DNA of 64,000 nucleotides. Origin: Alitta virens. Its lineage: Eukaryota; Annelida; Polychaeta; Phyllodocida; Nereididae. The stretch covers positions 12,141,162-12,205,161 of the forward strand of contig OW028581.1 of NCBI GenBank assembly GCA_932294295.1. The letters are read 5' to 3'. The notes under the pieces were generated by a model. It saw only the letters and a program-made list of their open reading frames with translations, was not told the origin of the DNA and did not search any database. This document shows, one piece after another, positions 24,526 through 36,831 of this stretch. The position numbers were made by a program, and so were the translations under genes. The first letter of the stretch is position 1. Every line of letters begins with the position of its first letter.

Positions 24526-25232
24526 CTGAAAGACAAAAACGACTCCAATTAACATTATCAGCAAATATAACAACTTATTGATTTATGAATCACATCCATA
24601 ATGGAACACAGAACACTTCGACATCATGCTAGAATTATTGTACGGCCCATCACATGCTGTCACTCGGATCAAAAATCCATACGAACCCACATTACTGATT
24701 TTACACGCCGACAAAACTTTTGTTAAATGAATTCACGATAAGGGTTAGGGACCTCAGTAAAGTCAATAATTGTAAAGGGTTGCTAAATTGATTTTACATT
24801 GGTTAGGTTAGTCAGTTACAGTCATGACTACTTGCCAAACATTACCAAATGAAACTTCACGGGTACACCAGTGAAAATCGGCACAATCTGTGAAATTCAC
24901 CACCCTTGAAACTCCATAAAAAATTGCCATTAGTTTGTAAACTGAATGGTTTTTGTGTAACTTAAGTTTTCACAGTACTAGCAAATGCTTTAATACCAAG
25001 TTTGGATGCGCTTTTTGAGGGTGGCGAATTTCGCTGATTGTGGCATATTTTGCTCTTTCCAAGTAAACGGCAGAGCGAACGTTTTAACCATACTTGACAT
25101 CTCCTTTTCTACTGTTGAAGACATTGATTTAGACTAACCTAGCCCTCACATTGTCCTTGCTTCGAATGTTTCAATAAGGTAAATAAAAAGATAAATGAAG
25201 AGTACAGAGACAACAGTCCCATGCATTTTTAC

Positions 25233-25360
25233 CTGAGCACTCTCTTGCAGTGTGTGCATTTGAAGCAACTCTTGTGGTAGACGGCTTTGTCCGCGATGAT
25301 CTTCTCCATCTCGTACACCCTCTTTTGGCAAAGTTTGCAAACCATGTCGTTGCTGGCTCC
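25233..25360 (-). CDS. LIM domain, first zinc module
   Basis: The acceptor is TATTTCCAG and the donor is CTCAG|GTAAAA, 128 nt, phase 0 in and phase 2 out. It encodes GASNDMVCKLCQKRVYEMEK followed by the zinc ligands C-K-L-C, H-K-S-C and C-T-H-C with the canonical 17-residue spacing between the second and third ligand. The residues around the ligands (C-Q-K-x-V-Y-x-M-E) closely follow EPLIN-type LIM domains. It joins the phase-0 exits of exon 28,110-28,265 and of the small candidate first exon at 26,392. Confidence 0.88.
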
Positions 25361-26391
25361 CTGGAAATATCCGAGAAAAACAAACTGTCAGAATGACACC
25401 TTCGACAAGAATTCATAAAGCAGAAGACACCCACTTTTATCTTTGAAGAAGTAACACTTATAGGTGCATTACTGGACATCAATACTAAAAAATTATCTTA
25501 GATAAAACTTACAGCATTAATTCACTGTTTCAGTTATGTTTAAACATCATAAACAGTTCACGAAGATTAAATACATAAATACGGAATATAAATAGTTTTG
25601 TGCCCATTAACCAACATGCAGTACCCATCTTGAACAGTGGTAGAAATGATATATAATTTAGAGTGAGCATCATAACCATCATCAAAAGCATAAGACAGGA
25701 TAGAGAAGACAATATAATATTACCGCCATAAGCAATATTAACACAATAATAAGATCGCAGAAGAGACCATAAAGTACCGTTCCACTAAAAAGGCATTATT
25801 ACACATGAATGAATCATAAGTTTATCACCATTAAGCAACAAAATGAATAAGGAAACACAGATAAGTTTGATAAGGTTTCAGACTTATGTTTGCCATTTTT
25901 GGTTACATGCTAGGATTTTGGTTTCGATAATGGGATAGTATGGGATACAATAACAATGGAGATATAACAATTGAACAAATAGTAAAATGACTGAGGTGCA
26001 TTGCAAAATAACATAACATAGCAGGTATGCATCATGCATAATATAGTGTTGATAATTTATATGGTGCTGTAATGAGTGGCGAGGAACTTAGCAAATCGCA
26101 TGCATAAAATGTTAGTTTATCGTGTTGGTGGTTTGTCACATCCTTCAAAACTTCTTTATGTGTACCATAATCATTTCACTAAAGTCATTGAAGTAGAGTC
26201 AGTGTTACAGTCACTTAGTCAGACCCTTTTGACACATGTTGTCCAACCTTAAACCTCATTCAAGTTGTAACTAACTTACATACTCGTATTTCACTAATTA
26301 AATCAATAACAATCAGCCGGTCAGGCTGTTGACTACACAATAACTGATACTTCTGCTAACATTTCCGATACATTTCTATCTTTGTACCTAC
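25361..26391. other. Intron, nothing recognised
   Basis: AT-rich sequence between the first LIM exon and the candidate start exon at 26.4 kb, without coding-like frames or repeats. Confidence 0.45.
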
Positions 26392-26421
26392 CCCGATCTC
26401 AAAGACTGTCAATTCACTCAT
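26392..26421 (-). CDS. Candidate short first exon (MSELTVFEIG) for a LIM-only isoform
   Basis: An ATG at 26,421 opens exactly ten codons, MSELTVFEIG, up to donor GGG|GTAGGT in phase 0. That matches the phase-0 acceptor of the first LIM exon about 1 kb downstream and would give an isoform beginning just before the zinc-binding domain. Support is limited to the ATG, the donor and the phase. A chance match is possible for so short an exon, and the ATG context is ordinary. Confidence 0.35.
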
Positions 26422-28109
26422 GCGCTTATTCCAAATCATGATTTTCATTGCGTGGTCAGATCTCACAGACTGTGGATGACCAATTTGGTGCAATTATTCT
26501 GAGTTAATTACAGATAATTAAGCACATAGCTACGGTCCTCCATCTCTGTATACTGAATGAGACTCCGCTCCATCAACTCTGCCCTATCGCATCACTATGA
26601 ACTCAGATTATAAGGAACACGGAGCATCTGTTACCTAGCAACTGTCTCTCTAGACTAACACGTTCACAGTTGGCCACAAATATTTTCACACATTTCTCTA
26701 GTAACATAGTGTGCAGTATGAAAGGATCAGGTATTTGGGTGGGCCAAGCGAATAGCTAAATAAAAAAAAAATTTTAATAAAAAATATCATGGGCTGGGCA
26801 AAAAGACATTCTCATAAATCATTATTTGATTAAAATTGCAAATTTATGCAACATGTATGTTCTTGTAGTGTTTTTGGTTTACTGACCACTTAGTATTGTC
26901 GGATTTATATGAAAATAAAATTTGGTTTTGATATATAGCGAATTCAACATATGGTACTGGATTACAGGCAATGTAATGTTTCAATTTAAATAAGTATCTA
27001 TTCGAACAAGTTATTCGCACATAACTTAAATTTTGTGTGGCATTCTAAAACAGTTCCTACCAGAAACGGCATTTATGTTTCGAATGTCTTACTTGCTACC
27101 TTTGCCTAGAGACTTACTGACTGACTTTTCATGATAAATTATATTATAAAACTTTCGCCATCATTTCAAACACAGTACTTAGGACAATCTAATCACCTAA
27201 ATTTATTCATTCTGGTACAATTTTCGGATGATGCAAGTCACAGGAGACGCCTAATTCAACAGACTAGCAGCTGGCACAAAATACATTAATTCCTAATCCA
27301 GACACTCAGGTCACCACCAGTACATTACATTAATAGCAATTATTAGATGCTCATGATTGTCCTAATTGCACCACATTTTTCATTCCTATCATCAAGATGT
27401 CAATGCCATAACGGACTGCCATAATAGTTATTGTGATTTTACATTTCGGCTATATCTGGTGAAGATATACAATGCACCATATATGCAGCTTTGCCTGCGA
27501 AAGAATTTAAGGTCAAATAAATATAAGGAAAATGAATTAAATGATATACCAGTAATAAAATTAAATATTAAAATAGATATATAGATTATAAAATAGGGCC
27601 ATCCTAAATTGAATCAACAGTTAGTAACTTAATCACAAAGTAAATGGCAAGAAATTGAACTTTCCCCTTGAAAAACTTTACTATCACCAAAAAAATTTAA
27701 ATTGCAAAGTATCCGAAAAGAGGCATTTGATGCAATTTCAATGAGAAACAATGAAATAGATTTCTTAATTAACAAATCAAACGTTACCCAAATGTGAGTG
27801 CTGAACAAATGCGAAAAGATAGGATTTCAGGGTTCCCACTTTTGATGAAATGTTAAATCATAAAAATGCTATCAAATTTTGCATACAGCAACTATTATAG
27901 TACATGGGCTACAAAATGTCGCAGTGGACATATTCCATTTTTGGCTTTTATTATGATTCACCTTGAGAATTAACATTGTGGGAACCCTTAAAAGTTAAAA
28001 ACCAATTAAATTCCCAAAAGTGAGTGAAGTAGAAATGATGCGAGGATCTTATCAAGAGAAAGAATTTAAGAAGTGTTTAACAAAGACCCTTTGTCGTGTC
28101 ATGGACTAC
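26422..28109. other. Intron, AT-rich
   Basis: Only short non-coding frames are visible. No RNA gene or clear transposon was seen. Confidence 0.45.
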
Positions 28110-28265
28110 CTGGAAGGTCCAACGGGACGCTACTTTATTGATGTTTTCGGAAGAACGACCGAGGTTTTCTGATGACTTTCGGATGCTTTCAGCAGTAGTT
28201 TTGTGGACGGATTCTGGACGGGTCTTTCTTTCCTGTGCCCTCGAAACATAGTCAGGTTGGTCGTC
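28110..28265 (-). CDS. Short exon upstream of the LIM domain, basic/serine-rich
   Basis: It has no internal ATG, so ATG-based ORF finding misses it. The acceptor is ACAAAG preceded by a good branch site (CACTAATTC) 24 bases up. The donor is TTCCAG|GTAGTC. The 156 nt enter and leave in phase 0, fitting exon 28,934-29,194 upstream and the LIM exon downstream. The 52 residues begin DDQPDYVSRAQERKTRPESV and end SSENINKVASRWTFQ. The local GC content and codon use are clearly higher than in the flanking intron. NKVASRWTF resembles the short F/W-ending helices of the repeat exons. An alternative in-frame acceptor (GGCACAG) lies 33 bases inside. Confidence 0.62.
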
Positions 28266-28933
28266 CTTTGTATTTATGAATACAGTGAATTAGTGTGTTG
28301 TGATAAGTGAATAATAAGCACCCTTTCCATCTACCATGATTTGTAAAAAATGCATAAATATGAATTTTACAACTATTAAGCTAATAACCAAAGCTTCTAA
28401 ATTTATGAATGTGTAAGAAACTATGAGAACCAAAACATAAACAAAGCATCATTCCCATAATATTAGTACAGAACCTGGCCAGACTTCTGATTAATCTCTG
28501 TTAAAATAAGCTTATATACATGTTATTAGCACCTTCGTAGTTACCATCCAGCACCAGTAGTTTAGACAAGACAAATTTCTGGCATTAATTCTTGGTTAAT
28601 GAATACAATATTCCCAACAAGAACATCCGTAAGAGGTTAAATGTAACTTCATCCAATTCCAAATCACCGTAAATGGTTCCTTTGTTTTGAATATTTCCAA
28701 AGACCTAACCAAAACTTGACATGCATTGAACTTGAAACTAGAAATATCAATTCAGGGTTCCCACACTGGAATTTCATTTTTTTCCCGTGGATCTACTACA
28801 TTTTGCATATTCTATCTGAATTGAATTATGTGGGGACCCTGTTTGCTAAGACACATGCGAAACAATCTTATTCCTCGAACCCAACTTCAGAAAATTTTGA
28901 AAATTTAGTAAACAATTTCCACTTGTTTTCTAC

Positions 28934-29194
28934 CTCTGTTGTCCAGTCATACTGAACGTCATTTTCACCGGGAGACAAATAATCGCAATTCTCAGCAGAT
29001 TTTTCATATGTATCATCAATTCCTTTGGGCGTATCTCCATAAATGTCACCCTGTCCGAACTTTTCATTTTGGCCATACATATCAGATTGTCCGTACATGT
29101 CATTTTCATTTGGTTGGTAACTTTCATTTTCGAAATCTGTGCCTGGATCACTAGCGGGACTAGCAGGTTCACCGTAACCATCGTCCTCATCCTC
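28934..29194 (-). CDS. Acidic exon with MYGQ/IYGD repeats
   Basis: The acceptor is TCTCTCAAG and the donor is AGAG|GTAGAA, 261 nt, phase 0 in and out, 87 codons. It begins EDEDDGYGEPASPASDPGTD. It then carries short tyrosine repeats: NDMYGQSDMYGQNEKFGQ and GDIYGDTPK. The composition (Asp, Glu, Tyr, Gly) predicts disorder, and the repeated [MI]-Y-G-[QD] units may be tyrosine phosphorylation or interaction sites. The frame also stays open to an ATG at 29,239, so an alternative transcript start here is possible. It fits between exons 30,957-31,204 and 28,110-28,265. Confidence 0.72.
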
Positions 29195-30956
29195 CTTGAG
29201 AGACGGACAGAAAGGCATCAATAAAACGTAGATAGACATCTATCTGAGGTGTTAACGTAACCTGATGAATGACAAGTAGTGCGTTTACCTAGGAAAATTA
29301 GTTTAAGATGGGAAGACCTCTTGTATATGAACTTCGATTGACTTGTATACACCCAAATTTAGAATGGAACAATGTACCTTAATATGTTTAATTGCAAAAG
29401 ACCATGTTAATAACATGATCAACTTACAAATAACAGAAAAGAACCTTCTATATTTGATATCATTGCTTCATTTTACACTTTACCTCCGAGAAATTGCAGT
29501 AGTGAAAATCAAGTCAAACACTTAAGCCTCATGGTATTTTACTAACAAATAATTTTATAACAAATATTTTACTAATAGAAGTTTAGAATAGACTTTCCAA
29601 CCCACTTAAACAGTGAGGCAGTGAGGACGACTAAACGAATGACAGAATTATGGAAAACTAATTTGAGTGTATTATCTCAAGAATAATCACAGAAGATGTA
29701 ATAATTCTCAGAATATATTTCCATTTAATTGCTTATTACCCCAAAGTTCCTGCTAACCCCTAAGGCAGGTAAATACGTAATCGAGTATATAAGTTGTTAG
29801 ACGTGTCTTAAGCGGTTAGTCTTGGATACACCTTACCTGCTGTTAATTGAAGTGATGAAAAACAAAACAAAACAAAGACATAAAACAAAAGATTCTGAAC
29901 TCAAAAGTGTCTTTTTACTTACAAAACAGAACCATTCACCATTTACGATACATTTCAACGCCATTCAGACAATATCACCCAACTTGATAGATCATTTTAC
30001 TTTTTTCTACCATAAGAATCGAAAAGTTAATCCTTACACGGATGAATGAATGAACTGACGTACAGAGGTCACAAGAGACCTTTATGCGTAATTCAAATTT
30101 GAAAAACTTGACCTTGACTTTTTGGTTCAAGGTTGGGACATTGAACAAGTTAATTCTTAATTCATCACTTCTTTTTTTAAAATGGTGAATGGTAGCTGTT
30201 CACTAACAACTTTAGAAGTAAAATAAATAAAATTCAAAAGAAAACATTCTAAAAATACTATCTTGCCACAGAAAATGACCATCCTTTATCCTTAGTAAAC
30301 AGAATAGTTCAAAACTACAAGAAATGTGTTTTTCTAGCGGCTTGTGTGAAAATAATGAGCCACAGGTTGACCTTACTTCGCAGAATTTATGATAATACGC
30401 ACTAAAAGAGATATATACTGACAGCCTTTTGTAGATTCAAATTCAAGAAATTGTACTTCAAGAGTGGAATGAGCTATCTTAACTTCTAAGAGGGCAGTTG
30501 TTACTCTTTGGTAGTAACTAGCAATACGCAGATTTAGCATCAGGAGGCGAAAGCCATTCAGGCAGAGGAAGCATTGGGATGGGGTATGAGGCCGCAAGTT
30601 ATGGGGGGCTAGCAACCAACAAAGGAGGTTGGGGGGGGGGGGGGAGTAGTTTATTAACACACAAAATATAAAGTTATCATAAAAATGCGCCAGGCAAAAC
30701 ATAACTAAATGGAAAAGAAATACTGACATATTGACATTTAGAATATAAAGTAAATAAAAATATGAGTAGGGAGGGGGAGATTGAAGGAATCTAAGCGGTA
30801 AAGTACTTTTACAATACAACATTACAGAGGTCAAAATTATAATAAAAAAATGTTTTTTTTTCCAGATGTAAATCAGCATCACCTCTAGAATACAACACAC
30901 AAATCAAAATTTCGATAAATAAACATCAGTAATTATTTTTTTGTCCTACAACTTAC
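29195..30956. other. Intron with a poly-G tract
   Basis: Apart from the G14 run at 30,631-30,644 no features were recognised. A long minus frame across 30.4-30.9 kb reads hydrophobic junk through the G/C tract. Confidence 0.45.
30631..30644. repeat. Poly-G tract (14 G)
   Basis: An uninterrupted run of 14 G on the plus strand. Confidence 0.95.
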
Positions 30957-31204
30957 CATTATGATTACACCAGGGCCCTTGCTGGTCTGTTTCTCCTCCG
31001 GCTTCACGTATCTCTTAGGGAGCTGGAAATCGGCCAAAGTATCTTCCAAACGACCCCCTGTGCTGCTTCCGGGGGACAAGGGGGGCAGACTGGTGCCCCC
31101 TGGGCTGGTCTGGCTCAACGGGGTGGATGTCTCTGGCTGACTGCTTCCAACTGGGCTAGGTGGCGACTCTGGTCTCTCAATACTCAGGCTGCCACCTGAT
31201 GGAC
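30957..31204 (-). CDS. Ser/Pro-rich linker exon
   Basis: The acceptor is TTCTTGACAG and the donor is ATG|GTAAGT, 248 nt, phase 1 in and phase 0 out. It encodes PSGGSLSIERPESPPSPVGS, a Pro/Ser/Thr linker (TSPGGTSLPPLSPGSSTGG) and a conserved-looking end DTLADFQLPKRYVKPEEK. GC content is markedly higher than in the surrounding intron. LPKRYVKPEE could be a short linear motif; I do not recognise it. The phase-1 entry needs a phase-1 donor upstream; the micro-exon at 33,013-33,055 supplies one. Confidence 0.75.
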
Positions 31205-33012
31205 CTGTCAAGAATCACACATATCAATCAGAATGTATTTTTAAGGTCAAAGATTCTGTAGTGTATATTTACTGTATAATGAACTCTTTACCATTATTTT
31301 GCATTTATTAAGATGAAAAAACAAAACAAAAAAACCTTTCAATCTTTATGGAGAAATCATTTAGGATATACATTATCATAGGGACTACGCTGACAAAATA
31401 GTGCATTACATCAAATACAAAATTTATCAATTTATATTTCCACACGTTCGTTAGTAATACATGCATCACACATAAAATAATTTATTATTCATATATGAAT
31501 TCAGGGTAACACCATGCAAGAAACCATGGTAACACATTTCAAATCTCATATATAACCTTCAAATCCCAGGTGTAAGTCTGTGTGGCTACATTATTCTCAA
31601 ATAATCAATATTCTTTGACAAAAAGTACAACAAACTTCAACAGTACATGCTATTATTGTAACATCGTTCTAAAATTAACAATATGAGTAAAACTGAAAAC
31701 AAGTATCAATGGCATTTACTGAATGAGAATGTAGACAGAGATATTTGAAACACACCATGCAGTTAATTCTCAAAATAACTTTTTTATTTTCATTTTATTA
31801 AAACATGTATTTGTTTGAAACATGCATGTAAATGTGATGGCATACATATTAAAACCAGACTTTTTTTTGGATATCATTATCACACTAGGATTTTAGTTCG
31901 TATTTAAGTTCATTTAACACACAACGATCCAAGCATATTTACCTTATTTCAATTCTGGCCAACACTAAATCATTCTTTTCTTTCTTTTTTAAATTTTCAA
32001 GTATAACAACAATAGCCTTTTTTTCTAAAAACAATTTCCAAAATTTCCCGAAATTTATTACTAAGAGCATTACGAAAATTGGTTACAAATACAGAGCGAG
32101 ATCCTAGTGCAAGAGGTATAATTTCCCTAACAAATTTTGCAAAACTAGTCTCACGAAACGATAAAACAACACTACCCGAAAACGACTAACAACAATTAAG
32201 ATACATTTTAAGATACAATGTATATGATGTTATGGTTAATATACAAAGATATGATTATGAGTAATAACACTAATAAATTCACTAAAATACATGCAAAAAT
32301 ACATCTTCAATTGACCTAAAATCATACAAATACATCGAAGCCCTACAAAATACATAATACAAAGTACATATAAATGAACACGGACTAAAAAGCTGAATAC
32401 TTTGACAGTAAAGATGTTTTATGTTATAAATAATTATAAATAATGATAAATAACAAGTTCTAACAGCTACAATACACATACAAAAATTACTTCACCAATC
32501 TACAAATATTGCAATTTACAGGAAGCCTGATTGCCTAATTTAAATATTACATCATAGGTAACAATATTTCTAAAGCTTATGACTAATGCTACTTTACTTG
32601 AGCTAAGCATTAAATACAAACTTAATTTGCACCCTTAACTGTTAAGTAGTGAAAGTCTATAAATTACAAGTTTATTCATTACAATATTACTAACATTTAT
32701 TGGGTGTTTTTCAATTCTACAAACCAAACTGACCATTGTGCTCTTGTTTAACTCACCAAACCAAAATTAATATTTCCAAAAACTTATACAAATTACAGAA
32801 AATCTATTTTCATGTGTATATGACAAAGTTCAACACACCCCTCATTGTTTGTTCCACACATTCACAGCAAAAATGGAGTCACCGCTTCAAAAATCGTGCG
32901 AAAAACTCAATACAGGTGATATACATACACCAAAACCACTCCAATATGATTGTGACTTCATCATGATGTCACAATTGGGTTAATTACCACATTAATAGTC
33001 TCATATACTCAC
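31205..33012. other. Intron, AT-rich
   Basis: No coding-like frame or repeat family was seen. A palindrome-like AAACCATGGTAAC lies at 31.52 kb. Confidence 0.45.
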
Positions 33013-33055
33013 AATTTCCCTTGAAAATCAAGAGTTCCTGCTTCATGATGTCTAG
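33013..33055 (-). CDS. Candidate micro-exon (LDIMKQELLIFKGN)
   Basis: The acceptor is CTCTTTTCTTGCAAAAG and the donor is AATT|GTGAGT. The 43 nt enter in phase 0 and leave in phase 1, encoding LDIMKQELLIFKGN. This is the phase change needed between the tandem-repeat exon (phase-0 exit) and exon 30,957-31,204 (phase-1 entry). The reading is helix-like. A rival 28-nt candidate with the same phase change lies at 33,675-33,702. Confidence 0.42.
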
Positions 33056-34950
33056 CTTTTGCAAGAAAAGAGTGTTATGGCAGGATGAGTCACTAACTTA
33101 TAGAACACTCAAGAATAAGAATTCTGCAGTGTTGCAGCCATATGTTATTGCTTCAATTCACCCAGACATTTTTCACACGCTGGGTACAACCCTCCCCCTT
33201 GTTGCAGGTTACTAACAGCAACAAATTTCTCTGTACTAACCCCTTCTAGGTGGAAAATTTACTTCAGCACTGACCGGAGTGTAGTTATAAAGTGTTATCA
33301 TGGACGTACATGGTGTAATAATGAGAATATAGTTATCTAAAATTATTTTAATCGATGTGGTCTTAATATGAGAGTTGTATAAATATTCTATTGATACATG
33401 TATTACTTTTTATTTGTAAAATATCTTATTTTGTTGAGATGTTTGAAATCTTCTTGACGAAATTCAAATCAAGATTTAATATACATTGCTAAAAATTTCC
33501 GAATAAATGTGATTTCATATGAAGGAATTTCATACCAAATCATTCGATATTACTCAGATCTTCATATAGAAAATCCATTGAAAAGAGTGTGTACACATTT
33601 TTCTGTCACCCTCAAATGTTTATAAGCTACCTAAACATCTTTTTAGGTCCTAAAAGCAATTTCATGTTAGTTACCTTCAAATTGGTGCCTTCGTGCCGAA
33701 TACTACAACTGAAATAATTCCGAAAAGTAAGAAATAATAAAATAATCCTAAATACTCTGGTGCCAGCTTTTAGAGCTCTGCGAAACCTGCATCGATTCCA
33801 CCGAATATCACGAAGAAATTTCTTCGAGCACTCGTTCGTATTAAAATGTTAAGACATAACATCCAAGGCTAGCTATCTTCAGACCCACCAGACAAGTAAT
33901 GGTGAAAGATGCAAATCTATTGAGGTGGGGGGTAAAAGATATTATTTCTCAGGTGCACACCCTGCACTTGCATATATAAATCTGACCCCCCGCATGGATG
34001 TGTAGTTAGCAGGTCAGAAAATAAACAGCTAAGGTCACCTCAAGTGTAACTGAGACTTACTGAGTATTGGCCAGACGGTTTGATTGAGTCTGTCTCTGCA
34101 ACCCTATGTCTGCTGATTTTTGTCAAATTTAGACTGAGTGAATTGAACTAAATGTCTTTAATTGCGAACTCTCATTTACAAATTAACCAAACTCTGTTTT
34201 CTGTAATATAAACGTATACTTAAATCAAGTTTCCACCTCAAATAAGTTATTTCTTAAAAAGTATCTTTGCTCTCAATTTCAAATCCATGGCATAACCCAA
34301 GCCATGAGTTGGCTTAAAAGCAGACGATCATAGTTTGTCCAACAACCACTAGAGGGTTTAGGGTCAGAACCATTGCAGTGACACCTGCTGTGAACATGTA
34401 GAACTAAAATTTTGTCTTTCCAAAGGAAACCAGCTCCAGTTTGGAAAAGTGGTCAGACTGAAGGGGGACCTTGACTCTGAAAATGAGATTTTCTTAATTT
34501 CTTTCACATTGCTCAATGAAAATTAATGAGCACAATGGTGATAAAAAAGAAACCTATAAAGTCAAGACACTACATATTAAAAACAACTACACGAGTAAAA
34601 ATTAATTCTTGATGTACAAACAAAAGGTTTCTTGCAGTTAAATAAATATTGTTGTAATGAAACGAAACAACGAAACATTGTGGTGTGAGATTGTCACAAT
34701 TCACTCAATGAAGTTCAATTGATTTGGGTCAGGGGTGGTGTGCAAAACTTATTCAAAGATTATCCGATAAATTTTGTGCTAAAAGGGACTACACACCTGT
34801 CACCCACTGTTCAACTGAGAAATTCGAAACAGGCAGTTATGGTCACTACCCCAAATAAATGCTCAACAAATATCAACAGAACCAACATCAACAGATGATA
34901 ACACCAAACATCAAATGGTATGCCTTTCAAAGTTTTGATTTGTGAATTTC
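33056..34950. other. Intron / 3' flank of the terminal exon at 34,951
   Basis: No gene signal was seen. The 3'-UTR of the isoform stopping at 34,951 should lie here. No AATAAA is present within the first 350 bases on the minus strand; an ATTAAA occurs near 34,155. Confidence 0.35.
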
Positions 34951-35397
34951 TTAAGAGGCAGATGCTTTTTTCAGGACAAGCCGGGTTACAGACTGCCTGC
35001 GAGGCTGCTCATCAGGACTCGGGCCACTCGAAAGGGACACTGAGGCAGTGGAGGAAGTTTGGGGCTGCGAAAGGTTGAAAGTGGCAGTCGATGGAGGAGC
35101 CTGGTAGGAGTCATAATCCTCGCCATAATATGAATTATTATTCTGGTAACCATCGTCATAGTTATTGTTGTCATTATCATAGCTGTTGACGTTGTTGGTA
35201 TTTTCGTAACTGTTGTAATTGTAGTTTGTAGGGGACCCTGCATTATTAGTGTATGCATCATAATTTTGATTTGATGGGGAAGTGGGAGGTGTCATGGCCA
35301 CCCCTGACCCAAGTGTAATTTTCTGGGTCGAGACTAGTTCAGGCTGATGAAGAGCGGGCGGGGTCTTCTCCCTCGGTGGGGTAAATCGAATCAATTG
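34951..35397 (-). CDS. Terminal exon, Asn/Tyr/Asp-rich prion-like C-terminus
   Basis: A strong acceptor (GGCTGTTTTCAG) opens a phase-0 frame, QLIRFTPPREKTPPALHQPE, that runs 148 codons to a TAA. The middle is extremely rich in Asn, Tyr and Asp (for example NYNYNSYENTNN and DGYQNNNSYYGEDYDSYQ), a prion-like low-complexity composition. The end is basic (RRQSVTRLVLKKASAS). The phase fits the exit of the tandem-repeat exon, so isoforms can end here without reaching the LIM domain. Alternatively it closes transcripts from an internal promoter. No homologue is recognised. Confidence 0.68.
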   Translation of the reverse strand, partial: QLIRFTPPREKTPPALHQPELVSTQKITLGSGVAMTPPTSPSNQNYDAYTNNAGSPTNYNYNSYENTNNVNSYDNDNNNYDDGYQNNNSYYGEDYDSYQAPPSTATFNLSQPQTSSTASVSLSSGPSPDEQPRRQSVTRLVLKKASAS

Positions 35398-36831
35398 CTG
35401 AAAACAGCCGAACACCAACAATTAATTATAATTCTTATGCAACATACAACACAACAAAGAATTTGTAGTTCGAAAAACATTTTAATCTTTATTATCAATG
35501 ATTTAATGACCAGCAGTAGTAAAAGATTAAATATACATGTACAATACTAACGTTAGCATGGTCTAAGGCACAGGAGAGAGAAATACATGATTGAAGGCAA
35601 AAGAGAGCAACATATTAAAACTTAGCACCATAACACCAGCAGATATTGACACGTATTGACAGAACCTGGGGAAGCATTTGGGCATTTGAAAATTATTGGA
35701 CACCTGAAAACGAAATTTTTGATGACCACTACCCACTACTCTATTAGTCTAATGCGCGCTACAGTTTTGGAGCCTGGTCCTGAGCATGTGACTGTGCTTC
35801 ACACTTTTCGACAAGATTTCTTTCAGGCAATTTGTACAGCCAAATTGTCATACATGTGTCATAAACGTTGGACATTTTAAACCAGATTATTGTCCATGAC
35901 AACTTTCCTTCAAATTCCTTGGAACTGGTACTTTAGAGAAATGAAGAGTAAATTGATTGAGAAGTGATATCTCAGCAGCAAAAGACACCAGATTGATTTG
36001 AATCCAAGTGATGTCACCTAAGCCAACAGTCACCACGACCGCGTAGTCTGGCGCGACGAGCCTTGTAGGTCACTTCGGAATATGCCGTGAACCACCATAG
36101 CAAGAAAATAAATAAATTCAAATTGCTACAGCATGCCAAAAAGAACTGAAGAGGAGTGCAAAAATAGAACTGAAGAGGAGTAAAAAAAAATGCAAGTGCA
36201 TAGTTCAGGGTAAAATAAATTTGTGCAGAAGATTTTTAAATGTGAGTTTCGAAAACTAATATGCCAATAAAGCATATCCAATGGGTTTTAATTAGATACA
36301 GCTGCATCATGACGGAAAAGCTATTTGTGGGCATTGCAAAAATTCGGACGGATAATAAATTAAATCAGGCCAGAAAAAAAAAAAACAGTTGTTTTCTTAG
36401 GGCATTACTGGGGTACAAAAAAATAGTTTGCACAATTTTTTACAGCATTTTTAGGGTCAATTCAAATATCAATACTAAGAATTAATGCTTATGCAGGGGG
36501 GTAAAACATTATCTTTAATATTTATATATACTCAGTGAAAGATTTAATGCATTCAGAAAACAAAAAAAAAAGTTTCTTTTTAGTTAAAAATATAATTGCC
36601 AGCCATGCATCAAGAAAATTAAGACAATTCTATGAGCAAGTAATATATACAGCTTGCATTTAGAATAAATTAGAATCATAAAAAATTGTAAAGAATGATT
36701 TGTAAAAAGCGATTAATGAACATAAAAGCATATCCTAATATCATGCAATAATGAAGAAATAATAATCTATGATATTGCATGAAGTTGGTGAGATGGCTGA
36801 ATAGAAAAGGGTTTAGAGATATTTACTCTAT
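35398..36831. other. Intron / 3'-UTR of the 36,832 terminal exon
   Basis: The right part probably holds the 3'-UTR after the stop at 36,832, with a minus-strand ATTAAA at 36,543-36,548 as a candidate poly(A) signal. A GC-rich 70-base patch lies at 36,020-36,085. Otherwise I see nothing. Confidence 0.4.

Noticed and set aside
25171..25482. Frames around the LIM exon in other phases
   Set aside because: Only one frame gives all zinc ligands at LIM spacing; the others are shadows.
30373..30900. Minus-strand frame of 175 codons with hydrophobic stretches
   Set aside because: It crosses a G14/C14 tract and AT-rich intron, has random-looking composition and lacks sensible splice sites.
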